From: Tanytarsus gracilentus
Lineage: Eukaryota > Arthropoda > Insecta > Diptera > Chironomidae
DNA: 64,000 nucleotides
Direction of reading: 5' to 3'
NCBI GenBank assembly: GCA_038502055.1
Contig: JAXRKN010000039.1
Coordinates: forward strand, 620,001 to 684,000
Below the pieces are notes generated by a model, which worked only from the letters and a program-made list of their open reading frames with translations, made no database searches and was not told the DNA's origin. A program made the position numbers and the translations under genes. Below, piece after piece: positions 36,838 through 50,004 of this stretch; the first letter of the stretch is position 1, and the number at the start of each line of letters is the position of its first letter.

Positions 36838-37554
36838 ATGTCGAAGAGAGGTAAAAATTTGTTAATTAAACTAGTTATTTGCCACTATTTTGGGTTAAAT
36901 TTAGTGAAATATTGTTTATTACGTGAAACTGCACATTATTAAAGTCGAGTGTCACTGAAATATTTCAAATTTAGCAGAAAATTACCAAAAATGTGATTGC
37001 AAAATAAATTTTTTTTTGGTTCGATTTTGGAGGCATGATTTTGAGTTAATATTTAAATTCTCTTTCATCTTTTTAACAGGACGAGGAGGTTCCGCGGGAG
37101 GAAAATTCCGCATTTCACTCGGTATGCCAGTGGGCGCCGTAATCAATTGTGCTGATAATACAGGTACGAAATCCATCTCGCTGGATCTTGATTCTTAATA
37201 TTAACAAGTTTAATTCTCTCTTTTTTAGGTGGTAAGAACTTGTATGTTATCGCTGTTCATGGTATTCGTGGTCGTTTGAACCGTTTGCCATCAGCCGGTG
37301 TTGGCGATATGTTTGTCGCGACTGTCAAGAAGGGTAAGCCCGAATTGAGAAAGAAGGTCATGCCAGCAGTCGTCATTCGCCAGCGTAAGCCCTTCCGCAG
37401 ACGTGATGGCATCTTTATTTACTTCGAGGACAACGCTGCAGTTATTGTGAACAACAAAGGAGAAATGAAGGGATCTGCAATTACCGGACCAGTCGCAAAA
37501 GAATGTGCTGATCTTTGGCCGCGTATTGCCTCAAACGCTGGATCGATAGCGTAA
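36838..37554 (+). CDS. RpL23: 60S ribosomal protein L23 (uL14)
   Basis: Large-subunit ribosomal protein at the subunit interface. Exons 36838-36850, 37080-37163 and 37229-37554 encode 140 residues, exactly the usual length. Sequence blocks GGKFRISLGMPVGAVINCAD, GGKNLYVIAVHGIRGRLNRL, VMPAVVIRQRKPFRR and the C-terminal KECADLWPRIASNAGSIA match eukaryotic uL14. The first exon carries only MSKR plus one base, a common arrangement in ribosomal protein genes. Confidence 0.98.
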
Positions 37555-37619
37555 AGGGAGGATCAACAAAAACATGCATAAGCGATTAATCCTGTTCTCT
37601 AAGAAAATAAGAAATTCAT

Positions 37620-37625
37620 AATAAA
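37620..37625 (+). terminator. Polyadenylation signal of RpL23
   Basis: AATAAA 66 bases after the RpL23 stop codon and about 190 bp before the TMA7 start codon. Confidence 0.65.
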
Positions 37626-37817
37626 AACTCATGGATTCTAAAATATTTTGTACTCGATATATTTTTAATTTTTTTAAGGTTATACTAGTTGTTGAGTCAA
37701 AAGTTCATTCATTGACCGCCAGAGGGAATTTCAGGTCGACATTGTAAATTTTTTGGCTTGTTTTTATTGAGAAAATTAAGTTAAATTTAAAAGTAATCAA
37801 GCAAAAACAGAATCAAA

Positions 37818-38172
37818 ATGTCAGGTCGAGATGGAGGAAAGAAAAAGCCACTGAAGAATCCAAAGAAGGAAGGAAAAGTAAGCTTAACTTTCGCTTTCAA
37901 GAAATTATCACCTGTAATAAAATATATTTTTAGGAAATGGACGAAGAAGAGCTTGAATTCAAGAAGAAACAGCGTGAAGAGGCCAAGAAATTGGAGGAAG
38001 CTCGAGTAAAAGCGGGTCAAAAAGGTAATTCGAGCATGCTGCCTTAACATTATTTCCTACTGGATCTTCTGGATCTTTCTGATCTTTCTTTAAGAAATTG
38101 TTTTAATTTATTTTAAATTTTATTATAGGACCGATGGTCGGAGGCGGTATTAAAAAATCGGGAAAAAAGTAA
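37818..38172 (+). CDS. TMA7: Translation machinery-associated protein 7 (CCDC72)
   Basis: Small, highly charged, ribosome-associated protein of 64 residues, the same length as human TMA7. Exons 37818-37877, 37934-38024 and 38129-38172. Starts MSGRDGGKKKPLKNPKKEGK, has the EMDEEELEFKKKQREE helix, and ends GGGIKKSGKK as in human. Its role is inferred from yeast, where the protein co-purifies with ribosomes. It lies directly downstream of RpL23 on the same strand. Confidence 0.96.
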
Positions 38173-38212
38173 AGTTACAATTTAATCTCTCCAGTAATAT
38201 ATGTTTTGCTGA

Positions 38213-38218
38213 AATAAA
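38213..38218 (+). terminator. Polyadenylation signal of TMA7
   Basis: AATAAA 41 bases after the TMA7 stop codon, in the convergent gap with Cul1. Confidence 0.65.
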
Positions 38219-38509
38219 TCTTCTTTTTCTATTAAAATAAAATAATTTAAACGAAAATATTTTTATATTCATTTTTATTTTTAATGCACTCTGATTTAAA
38301 TTTCATTTCCAGTTCATTCAAGTGCACATCAAAACGGAGTCAAATATGTTTTCCACGAAAGAACAGTAATATAACAGAGAATTCAATTTTTAAAGTATAA
38401 TATGAAAATTTAAGGTTCCTATTTTATTTTTTTAATAAACTTCTCACACAAACAAAAGGTGAATAAATGTGAGATTTTCATAAGGATAAACTCAACAGAA
38501 GAAAAGTAT

Positions 38510-41247
38510 TTAAGCCACATAGCTGTAAGTATCCTTTTGCCCGTCCATTCGTTCAATATACTCTTTTTCAATCAAAATGTCAATGCATTTCTTTATAATT
38601 TGCACTTTGGGCTTGAATCGTGATGAGAGTTGATTCAAAACTTCCGTCACTAGCTGAGTATGGTTGAGCATTTTGCGCATTTTCATGATACGCACAATTG
38701 CAGCTTGGATCAGCATCTTACGATCCTCTTCGATGTGCTTGTGTGTAATCTCTTGTTCTGCCTTTTGCTCAGACTTGAGTGGGAAGTTGATGTTAATGCG
38801 GAGCTTTTTGCTGCAATTGACAAAATATTTAGTTATTTAAAATTAACGTAAATCTAAATGACTTACTTTTTGTATCCCAAATAGAGCGAAATATCGGTGT
38901 CCGGCTGTAGTTGGAGCTCATTAACGTCTGATTCGAGCAGGCGAGCTTTGAGAAGGATCTCGAGCATTTGTTGCATATTGTCCAAGCTGATGCCTAATAA
39001 TCCAATAAAATAATTAATCTCAGCCACAGCAATAATGATTTAATTTACCTGTATTGTCGACTAGCTGCTGTACACTCCATTTTGTTTGATCGTTGTATTG
39101 CAAAAGAATGGCCATTTGGAACGTGTTTGCCTATGTGATTAGAAAAACAATTATGTTTCTATATATTTAAAATAAAGTTAGCTCAATTTTACCTGGAAAA
39201 AGTATCGATTGCGGAAGCAGTTCGTAACGATTTCACCTTTGCACATGTTGTACAACCAATTGAGTTTACGTCCGTTGTGGAGTTTTTGATAGAAGGCATT
39301 GAAGCGTTGAACCGATTGCTCAAGCTCCTTTGGCAGATTGAAGGGAGTGCTCTGTACAAATGGCCATGAGCCGGACGAAAGGACTTGAATGCTAAAGTCA
39401 ATGCTACTGTTGAGCTGAGAGTTCTCCTTAAGGACACCCTTGTATTTTTCATTCAAGTCCTTACTTAAGCCAATGTCTTGGAACATTCGCTGAAGTTTAC
39501 TTGTGTACTCAAAGCCACAGGCTTGTTTTAATTTCGAGATCATCGATGCTTCGGCGTCGTCGCTTGCAGACATGTGAAAGACGAGACGCTTTGCGAGCAA
39601 TTTGCTGTAGAATTTCTGGAAGATATCCTTGTCGAGGATGTACTTAAAGACAATCATGACGTGATTAAGTGTGTCCTCCAGCTCCGCTTCCTCGGGATTT
39701 TTGCTACTTTTCTTCAGCAAAATATCACAATATTTGGCCAACAACTCGGGTGATCGACTCTCATTCTTGCTTGCCTGTGTGACGCAATTCGAGTTAATGA
39801 ACTTGTTACAGGCCTTATCGAGAGCAGCTACAAAACCGCTATCGTTATTGAATGCTGTCATCACTAGGCTATTAAATTTCATGTGAACCTCGAGGATCGT
39901 TTGAACGTAGACTTTTGGGTCATTTGCTGCATCCTCTCCAATCTTTTCGATTGCCTGTTGTCCCTGATTATTGATGTGGTTTTCGAGAGCCACTTTCAAG
40001 TCGGCCAAGCCATCGGGAGTACGTGAAACGAGCATATACATGCGGGCCAAATCATCGTTCTTGTCCGAATTGAGTAGATTCTGAAATTCAACACGGAACG
40101 CATCTAAATGTCGATGAATGAGGACACTTTCGCAACGACTGGCCAATGGAGCCTGTGTTGATTCGTGTAAATACACTTGGACACGCTTATTTTCCTCATT
40201 GAGACGCTGCTCTACGCGCTTCATATACTCAGTGACAGGATTGATGGCCAGAAATTCTTCAGACTCTCGGGTGTAAAAGTTTTCAGTGTCTTGCAAAAAC
40301 TGATTTTCAAAGCTCTCCTTATAAACTTTCAAGTTTTGTCCCCTCGCTTGAGGATCGTCCTCATTTAGACCGAGTTCAACGTAGCAATTAATGACCTGCA
40401 AAGACATCAAAAATTGTTTAAACTGAATATGATTAGAACTTTAAAGTACTTACGCCGGAAACCAAACTAGAATTAATCGTGTCTGAATTGCGTTCACTCT
40501 CAATTAATCTCAAAACAGCATTAGTGACCTTCGAAATGAAAGAGAGAAAAAAAATTGATTATCATTGTCAAGGTGTATTGAATGATGTAATGCGTGATTG
40601 ATTTGGCAGCGATTGCGTACCTGTCTATTGAGCTTCTTGAAGAGATTATCACGCCAAGTCACAAGAGCCAGCTGATAAATTTCATAAATATCCTTTCGTC
40701 CCTCCTCGCATTCACGTCGAACCCAGTGACGATTCAAATAGGCGCAGACCCCATTCAATACCTTGCTTGAGAATTGATATTCTGCCCATTCCTTTGTGTA
40801 GAATGTAAGAACATCTTCACCCATTAAATCAACTCCTTTGCCTTCGAGTTGTTCCAAATACTTTTGAAGGAAATCTTTGAGCCGCTTATAAAGTTCAAGT
40901 CCGACCAGCTGAGCTCCTCCTGAAACAGGCGCCTGCTGTGCACCAGTTCCTGCGCGACGATTAGGCTTGCTAGCACTGGACGTTCGTAGAGACGGTTGCT
41001 GATGAACACTTGTACAATAGTTATAGACATGTCTGCGCATAGAGAAGAAGTGTTAAGAATGTAAACCACAAAAAATAAGGACAAAGAGAAAGACTTACGT
41101 GTAGAGTTGCATATATCGGGGCACTGCCATTCTCTGTTCACGTTTATAGATTTGTCGAATCCCCTCTTCAAGATCAGCCCATATTTCCTCGAGATTTATA
41201 TTTTTAAGTCCTGAATTACTATTGAAATTTGGCCTTACTTGTGCCAT
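38510..41247 (-). CDS. Cul1: Cullin-1 (SCF ubiquitin ligase scaffold)
   Basis: Scaffold of SCF E3 ligases, binding Skp1/F-box proteins at its N-terminus and Rbx1 at its C-terminus. Seven exons: 41099-41247, 40621-41032, 40454-40528, 39193-40395, 39049-39130, 38867-38993, 38510-38810, giving 782 residues (human 776). Diagnostic segments are ALVTWRDNLFKKLNRQV, VELGLNEDD, KESFENQFLQDTENFYTRES, SASDDAEASMISKLKQACG, DFSIQVLSSGSWPF and the winged-helix end DRKMLIQAAIVRIMKMRK with the NEDD8-acceptor lysine in VRIMKMRK. It closes EKEYIERMDGQKDTYSYVA, a Cullin-1 hallmark. The gene is convergent with TMA7. Confidence 0.97.
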
Positions 41248-42533
41248 GACCTTGTCCTTTTCTGGGTTGATGGTGGTGGTGGTGGGGATGAAATGTGTTG
41301 CGTAGGTCTATCTAAGTTTTCACTCTCTCTTTCTCACTCACTCCTGCGATAACTTATCACTTTCTTTGTCCCGTATACTTTTGGTTTTGCGTTGTATTTG
41401 ACAACTATTTTTTTTAACGAGAAAATGTTAAATATGGTGAAACAATTTCTTCCTGATTTTCCAAACTGTATCTCACACTTTTTTTTCACTAAAATGATCT
41501 AATTCCAAAAGTGATTGTTTATTTCTCTCAAAAATTTAATTTTTTTAACTCGATCACGTAATTTCTGCACTCCTCATTGAAATTCATTTAACGTGAGTGA
41601 CTCCGTCAAATTACGAAAGCGAAAAAAATATTAATTAAGATTCAATTTTTTTTCATTGTGGAAATTTTCACTTTTATATTTTTTGTCTTTCTAGGTCTAT
41701 TTTTCCATAACCTTTACAATTTCCACACTCTTGAGATCTTTATTTAGAAAAATATCACTATTTCTTACCTCTTCGATAGCTTTAGAGTTAATTTTTTCAC
41801 AATTTAAAGATGTTGCCTTAAAAAAAGAAGAACAAGAAGAAATTTTATCGCGTAGTGAATTTCCCTTGTCCAAAGCGCTTTTGATTCAGAAAAATTAAGT
41901 AATTTCTAGCCTACTCGCGTTTTTATCCCAATTTTTACGATTGAGAATTTTTGACCACATAGCTTTTCTTTTTTTTTCAAACTTAGTAACCTTTTATATC
42001 TTTATAAAAAAAATATTTATGAAAAGTGACATTAAAATTTAAAAAAAAAATTTTTTACCAACTAAAAATTTTTTGCAATTTTATTTTTAAGTTTTTTATA
42101 AAAAGCTTTAATTATGTTTTCAACATAAAATTAGCATTAAAACTATTTACAACAAAAAATTATTCTATATTGAGATTTAATCTTAATCTTATTAATAAAA
42201 AAAAATTTTAAACTGAGGTTAGAAAGTTTTTTTAAAGCTTTCATGATTTCTATTATTTCATTAAATTTTCTAAATTTATTTCAATTTAGCAAAATTGCAC
42301 AGCATTTATAAAAATTTTCTTCGATCTTTAATTCTATTTAATTTATTAAAAATTTTCAAAAAAAAATAAATATAAACATATATCTGTTTAAGGTTTATGC
42401 AATTACTTTTATATAGATTTTTTGCGCTATGTGTAACCCGAAAAGTGGGTGCAAAAAATCACTTTATTTCTATATTTTCCGAGTGCGAGAGATACAGTCG
42501 ATCTACCTTTTTTGAAAAATTAAGTGGAAATTA
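41248..42533. other. Divergent intergenic region between Cul1 and Smox
   Basis: About 1.3 kb separating the Cul1 and Smox start codons, which face away from each other. Very AT-rich, especially 42000-42400. It should contain both promoters and possibly 5' UTR exons. A GGT repeat lies at about 41272-41286, next to the Cul1 start. No coding exon seen. Confidence 0.5.
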
Positions 42534-45500
42534 ATGTTTGGAAACACATCTGTCAAGCGTCTCCTTCAATACCGCAAGAGTAATGGATCGCTTGAAAATC
42601 AAATGGAACTCTCCTGGTCGGAGAAGGCAGTTCGATCATTGGTCAAAAAGCTCAAATCTACAAATCAACTTAATCAACTCGAAAATATTCTAAATTCAAA
42701 GAGCCCCCACACCCCGTGCATAACCATCCCCGCTAGGTGAGTGTCATGCAAAATAAAACGAATTAGGCGTGATAAAGTTGTGACAGTCGCCATTATGTGA
42801 AATTTGAAATTTGAACAACAAGCCGAAGTCGTTTCCTATTTCGCAAGGAGAAGAAAAAAAATTCCATATAAACTGCTTGTTAGTGCTGCTACTGCTGCCG
42901 GAAACAAAGAAGTTTTATTTTTAAATCATTGAATCATTTCATGCTATACGTAATACATATTAATTTTTTCGATATGTTTGCTCCATTTATTTCGTTGCGA
43001 AAGAAGAAGAAGAAGATACATGTATGTATCTGTAAATATCAATCACCATATGAATTATCACAAACAGTGACGATTATTGTCATTTAAATTTGGGAAAGTT
43101 TTTATTTTCTTTATCTCTCATTCTTTTGGTGTGCCTGCTCTCCTCGTCCTCCCTCTCTGTTCGCCATACACACAATTTCGATTTCCTTCTTCATTTTCTT
43201 TTATTTCGATTCTCTCTTTCCAAGGTGATCATTTTTTCATGTGAGCAGCAACACACGACGTAATGGTGATGATGACAAACTTTTTTTTACATGTGTTTGC
43301 ATTATATTTCTGACACATAAAAAAATGTGCGTCAAGAGAGAAAATATTAGAGATGATTGCATGGTATGTCACTTGAAAAAAATAGCATCTATAAGTTTAA
43401 AAATTAAATCCAATTAAATGAATTTTTTTAATCTTCGCTCTTACTGATAAGATATCATTTGACTTTAAATTAATTTATAACAAAAATAATCATTAAATTT
43501 ATAAATTTAATTTTCGTCATTTGATGCAATATTAGCACAATGTAAAAAGTAATCAGATAAGAAAACTGAATTAAATTGGATTACAAATGTTTCTTAAAAA
43601 TTTATTATTTGATAAGATTTTTCATTACACGGTGAAGTAATTATTAGATTTTTTTTCGAGCAAACCTCCAAATAGTTTTTTTTCTATTCACATTTGTTTT
43701 TGGTCACAGGCAGGCTCGCTTTTTTGCAAAAAAAGAGAATCGTGTGTATGGGATGATTGAACGTGTAAATTTATGGGGGCTTTGAACAACATACATAAGA
43801 TTTCCATGAAACTGTGTGCAGAGTCGAGCGAAAACCTTAAAATGTCTGCGTGTGGTTTTTGATTCTCTAAAAATTTTCCTTTTGAGTGTTCCATTTAAAG
43901 TGTCACAACTGATAAGAAATTCATTATCAGCACCTTATAAACTTGAAGTTTTGTGATGAAGTTTTCAAGTTCATTGCCATTGAATTTTCTATGAGTGAAA
44001 TCAAAATTAAACTTTTTGCACATGTGATTCATTGGAATTAGCAAACAGAGTCAAGTAATCGGAATAATATGCTAGTCAAGTTGCGCAAACAGAAAACTTT
44101 TTTGGCCATAGCGAAAAATAATTTCTCTCAATTTTTTTTGTTTAATAATAAAATTTACTTCGGCAAAATCAGTTTAAAAACTTTAATTGAATACACAAGT
44201 TAATGATCAATTGAGAACAGTTGCACGCTTGCAATTTGCTCTCATATTTTGACCCAGTAAGAGCAGGTAAAATTTTGCAAAGATTTTTTTTCCCCTGAAA
44301 GGAGTAAATTTTTTTTGCCTCTATATTCTATATTCAAATTGGTTTATGCGGTGAAATACGTATATGAAAAAATAGTCATGGGCAAATGAGAAAAAAGAAG
44401 TTTCAGCTGTTTGACCTTCACGTTTTAAAAAAACTTTAATTTTCGACATGTTAGTGATGATTTCCGGATTGACTTAAAATTCCTTTGCTCAAATTTTAAA
44501 TTTGCTTGTTAACTTAACTTATGGATGTAATCAAAATGGTGTTGCAAAATTCTCTCAATGGTGGATTGCCGATCTAATTAATTTTCCATCTAGTAAGATT
44601 TTTCATTATCATAATTTTTTGTATCACTACAGAGCACGCCCGGACGCAAAAAAGAGCCCTCAAGGTTTGCCGCACGTTATTTATTGTCGCTTATGGCGCT
44701 GGCCGGAATTATCGGTGAGTTATGATTATTGCACAGCCACGAGCGTGAGTATTTATTAAATTCATTCTTGTATTTTTAGTCGCACAATGATCTGAACTAT
44801 TTGAGCCATTGCGAGTACGCCTATCATTTGAAAAAGGACGAGATTTGTATTAACCCTTATCATTACCTAAAGGCCGAAAGAGAATTCTTACAACCACAGT
44901 CACCTCAGAATCAGCAATTGTCGATCTTAGTACCAAAATATTCAACGTCACCTTCAGACTCAACCGTATCATCGTACATTGACGATCTAAGCAATACAGT
45001 TCCTTTGAATGCACACTATCATGAACTAAGGTTGATCTTTCTTTCCCTCTCTTTTTATCACAAAATAATAATGTTGAGAATTTTTATTTTAGTCTTCAAA
45101 ACACGGCTCTTGCAAATTATTCAACGATGGATGCAACAATGACTCAAATACCAAATAATACATCTGTAATTGACACCGCCAGCATGAGTAGCGTTGGAAT
45201 TTCCTCAACAGAAACTCCACCGCCCGGATACATGAGTGAAGATGGCGATCCAATGGATCAAAATGATAATTTGAGTGAGTTTATTGTTGGTGATCGAAAC
45301 GATGTTCAAAAATTTAAAAATTTACTCGATTCATTTCAAAAATAATTACAAAATCATTTTTTAGACTTCTCTCATTTGTCACCATCACAATCGCTCGAAG
45401 CGGCACCAGTCATGTACCAGGATCCAACATTTTGGTGTTCGATTAGTTACTACGAGCTTAATTTGCGCGTCGGTGAAACTTTCCATGCATCCCAACCCTC

Positions 45501-46068
45501 AATCACCGTTGACGGTTTCACTGATCCATCGAATTCTGAGCGCTTTTGTCTCGGACTCCTCTCTAATGTGAATCGCAACGAAGTTGTTGAGCAAACTCGA
45601 CGACACATTGGCAAGGGCGTACGATTATACTATATTGGCGGTGAGGTATTTGCCGAATGTCTCAGTGATTCAAGCATTTTTGTTCAAAGTCCAAATTGTA
45701 ATCAACGTTATGGATGGCATCCCGCAACTGTGTGTAAAATTCCTCCAGGATGTAATCTGAAGATTTTCAATAATCAAGAATTTGCCGCTCTTCTATCGCA
45801 GTCTGTGTCGCAAGGATTTGAAGCCGTCTATCAACTGACGCGGATGTGCACCATAAGAATGTCATTTGTAAAAGGATGGGGTGCGGAATATAGGTATGTA
45901 AAGGTCTTAAAATAATGAATTAAAATTAAAATTATATATTTTCATAGACGACAAACGGTTACTTCGACACCATGCTGGATAGAATTACATTTGAATGGGC
46001 CACTTCAATGGCTCGATCGCGTTCTACTGCAAATGCAAGTACCATTACAGTGTAGTTCTGTATCGTAA
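42534..46068 (+). CDS. Smox: R-Smad of the Smad2/3 class (Smox), with altered MH1 hairpin
   Basis: Receptor-activated Smad of the activin/TGF-beta branch. Six exons: 42534-42736, 44633-44714, 44780-45030, 45093-45274, 45365-45893, 45948-46068, giving 455 residues. MH1 (about 1-130) has VKRLLQYRK, KAVRSLVKKLKS and the zinc ligands in CITIP, HCEYA and CINPYHY. The linker has the Smad2/3 motif ETPPPGYMSEDGD. MH2 is near-identical to Smad3 (FWCSISYYELNLRVGETFHA, LYYIGGEVFAECLSDSSIFV, KIPPGCNLKIFNNQEFAALL). It ends CSSVS, the SSxS site phosphorylated by type I receptors. Odd points: the DNA-contact hairpin SLDGRLQVSHRK is replaced by ARPDAKKSPQ, and the segment before the tail is QMQVPLQ instead of QMGSP. 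The intron splitting the Arg codon before the hairpin is at the same place as in vertebrate SMAD3. Confidence 0.93.
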
Positions 46069-47800
46069 ATTGAGTACCAGTTTAATCATAAAACATAAAA
46101 TTACCTTTCTACTTGTCGTAACTGATAAAAACAACCAACAAACCTCCTCCCTCGCTTCTCCTCTCAGTAAAAACTTATTTTAAATAATTCTTCGTACATT
46201 AAACAATAATTTTTCCGTACAGTGAATTTCTTCTTTTTTTATGAGTTAATTACAATTATCTACACACAACAATTTTTAAATATATTTACGTGAACGATTA
46301 ATTATAATTATATACAACAGAACAGCTACCTAAGAGAAAAAGGTGAAATTAAGTAAGAAACTATATACTAAATGCGATTAATAAGGGTGAGTTTAAAAAT
46401 TACTCCATAAACTTCAATGTTTGTGAAATTTTAAAAATAATTTTGTTTAAAATGCTTTTTTTAAAAATCTAGTTTTTAAGGGGCAAAATTTTCATATATT
46501 TTTCTTTGATCGATATCCATTTATTTTCCTCCTAACTTTTTCTGTTTAAAAATAAATTTTTCATTGATTTTATGTTAGAATTTTTAAATATCCAAAAAAT
46601 GCATGTATTTTAAGAGATGAAAAAATTATTTAACATTTTTATTAAAGTGACGATAAAAAGTAGAAATTTAGTCATGTTTAAGGAGAAAAAAACAAGTGAA
46701 ATTCAAATTTAAAACTAAAGTTAATGTCTCTGCTTTATAAAAGATTTAAAAAATACGCAATTTGATTGCTGATTGCAAGAGAAAAATGCAGAAAATCATG
46801 AATCAAGTATAAAAATTGTTTGTCTTGAATATCTTCCCGTCTTAATTTTTTTCTTTCTTCGTTTTCTTCCTTCTTTTTTTCTATGATACATATGATATAG
46901 GATATAGAGAGAGTATATATATATTTAGAGTTGTGACCATATAGAAAGTGAGAAAATAGTTTGCGAGGGCATCTAATGAAAAGCAATTTAAAATTGTAAC
47001 TTTCGCGATCTTTAAAATTTTAATTTTTTTTTTGGAAAATCAAAATTTAATAAGTTAAGCAAATTGTGATTCAAAAATTGAAAAAAGAAATGTGAAATGA
47101 TTCGGCCATATATTGATAATGAGAGTTGGAGTTTATATATGAAATTTTAGATGATGAAATTTTTTTACAAGTACAGCTTAAATAAAGGAGAAATGCCTAG
47201 TGACGTCAAAAATAAAATTGGTAGAGTTTGTAGGAAGTTTTACAAAACGAGAGGAATAGATTGATTTGTCTTAAAACATTAGAGAATTTTTTTAGAAGGC
47301 ATTTTTTGAATTGAGGCCATCAAATGGCACATTTTTCACAACTTCACTTTGAATTTTTAGTATTTTTTCGTTTTATTATTCAACTTTTTCAAAGTTCTAC
47401 ATAAATCTTTTTCCTGAGCTATAAAAATCTTCAACATTCATACAATTCTATGCATATAATAATAAAAATTACGAAGGTAACAAAAAAAATATGAGAAAAA
47501 AATCTATCTATAAAAGTATATTTTTGCAAATTGTCGCTGAAAAGAACTTACAAAAAAATAAAAGAAAATAGAAAAATAATAATTATTTTGGTCATTTTGA
47601 GAGAACTATTAAAAAGTAATTATTACAATGACATTCATGAACAGAGACGTAATTCAAACAAATATGGAGTAGTTCCGCATTATTTGAGAGAATGTAAAAA
47701 ATGTGTAAAAATTAAATAAAAATTTTAAAATGAAAACATCTTTGAAGTTTTGGTGGTATTTTTTATATATTGAACTAGGTTTGTATTTCTGTGGTTGAGA
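46069..47800. other. Convergent intergenic region between Smox and Su(var)3-9
   Basis: About 1.7 kb of very AT-rich DNA downstream of both flanking genes, so mostly 3' UTR and spacer. A TA/GA-rich run lies near 46895-46925. No coding or RNA gene recognised. Confidence 0.5.
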
Positions 47801-50004
47801 TCAAAAAATGTATCCTCGGCAAACCGATGATTTGCAATGGCATTTAAACATTTCCATGTTTTCTTTTGGCGCTGCTGCACGATTTCTTCCACCAGTGTAG
47901 TCAACAGTCCTAAAAATTATTTAAGTACATTAATTTAAAAATTATTTAGTGATTTTAAACTTACAGTTCTTCGCCAGGACGAATGTATCGATGAGAAAAA
48001 TAATACAATTTGTGAAAACGAGGGTCTTGATTGCAGGTCGTTGCTGGCCACGTGCTTAAATTTGGATTACATGAATGATTGATAAATCTTGCTATGTTTC
48101 CTTTATGAGATGCGTCTATGCTGTAAGGCGTGCCCTTTTCAATGTAGTCCAAGTCAAAAAGGTATGTGGCTTTGTCATTATTGTATGCTTTAGCACGTCT
48201 TTTACTTTCCACTTCGTTCAGAAATTCTCCCGTGTACTCAACGATAAATTTTCCAGCTGGAATATGGTCCAATGTTTTTACACTCCAACCCTTATCAATG
48301 CTTTTGAATATCACCAAATTTACGATTATTTCCTTAGGTCGATTAGGGCAATTTTTATCGCAACTACAAAAATCATTGCACTCAACAATCATCTGAATTT
48401 CTTTAGTATTTAACTTTAGATCAGACTCATTGTAAACGAAATTCCATCCGCGATTTTGAGGACAGCAATTTGTATTTTTATTGCACAACGAGCCACATTT
48501 ACATCCAACATTCAGGCCAAAACTATAAGATGTCATTGGATAGTTGACTTTCGCTAGATACTTGAATTTTGGAATTGGCTCATAGTCGATATTATTTTCA
48601 GCTGTCAATTTAAATGAATAATTTTCCTCACTCATTATAGTTTCAACCAGCATAAAATTACTTTCTTGCTCTTTCTTCCATTTTGCGTAAAAATGATAAA
48701 TTAAATTATCATATCGCAATTTTTTCATAAATGGCATTAAAACTTCTCCGCCGTAAGTAAAAATGAAGGCCAATAAAGATGACTTGAACTCAAGCTCATT
48801 AAAGTCGCAAAATTTCTTTACAATTGACTGTTTCGATCGGTTCAAATAGCTTTTAAATTTTTCTTGTACGTCTGAGAGAAATTGATTGGAAATTTTTTCA
48901 ATTTCTTCGCTGTGCTGATTGAATTTTCTGTCAACATATTCTTGAAGCACGTCGCAATGTCGAATATGTTCGAAGGGTTCATAAGTATTCTCCGACGGTG
49001 GATGTCCATCCCATTTTACTAAAAATCGCATCTGAGACTCTTTTTCAATCGTAACTACTGACACAAACCAAATATCCTCGATTACCTACAAAATTAAATA
49101 TTTTATTATTTCAAAAATTTATTGTGGATTCAATTACCTCTTCCTCAATATGCTGAGTATCCTCTTGTTGGATTGCACATGATTTTTTAACAGTCCTTTT
49201 TACTTTGTTTCTTTTAGAAATTTCTTTGCAAACCGATTTTCTTCTTGACTTTTTGATTGGTTCTTGATAAGTTGATTGCCGTCTCGGTCGCTTTTTGGCT
49301 ATCGATGATGAATCGTTATGAGGAGCAACATAAACAGATCTACGTCGATTGATAACTTTTCGATCGAAGCAAGTCATGTTATCAATATCGCCATGAGATT
49401 TTCTTCGATTCACAATTGAAATGGTTTTATTTGAAGAAGGTGGAGATGATTTAAGTTCGACAATTTTATCTTTAATTTTAGGAAATTGCAAAAGTTCTTT
49501 TACAAGTCCTGCGGTAGATTTTCTCCTCACTCGAATTGAATGCTTTGGAGTTTCTTCTTTTATCACTTCAACATAACTTGAAAGTCTTCTCGATCTTCGC
49601 AATGCATTTTTATTAAGTTCATCTTGTTCCAATGCCAAAGATTTTCTTCGAGTTTTTATGGGAGAAAAACATGACGAGTCCTCACTTTTTACAGCAACAT
49701 CTATTTCACTGATTTGTAAATGAGGTATTGCTTGAACAATAACAGGCGATTGTTTAGGCTCTTCTTTTAAAGAAACAACTTTGTCATTGTACTTCTTGTT
49801 GAACTTTACCGCACAACTTTTACGGTATAAATGGTTTTGGTTTGGTGCAAGAATTGAGTAGTCGTGATCATTAAAAATGCTCCCCTCTGATTTCCGGGAG
49901 CAAATAGAAGCAGACGAATATCCACTAGTGTCCGAGTCTAAAGATGCTCGCTGACAAACTTTAAATTCTTTCGACTGATTTTTAGAACTCATTTTGTTTT
50001 TCAT
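47801..50004 (-). CDS. Su(var)3-9: Histone H3-K9 methyltransferase Su(var)3-9
   Basis: Heterochromatin H3K9 methyltransferase. Three exons: 49138-50004, 47965-49085, 47801-47909, giving 698 residues. The N-terminal 289 residues are basic and Ser-rich with recurring RRKS motifs (probable chromatin-binding or phosphorylated tail). A chromodomain follows (EDIWFVSVVTIEK, FLVKWDGHPPSENTYEP). The pre-SET cysteine cluster (CKCGSLCNKNTNCCPQ, CNDFCSCDKNCPNR), SET motifs (GWSVKTLDHIPAGKFIVEY, RFINHSCNPNL, RPGEELTVDYTG) and post-SET CHCKSSVCRGYIF are intact. An in-frame stop lies about 50 nt upstream of the ATG at 50004. No eIF2-gamma reading frame lies upstream within 3 kb, although in most holometabolous insects the two genes share 5' exons. 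Confidence 0.93.
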
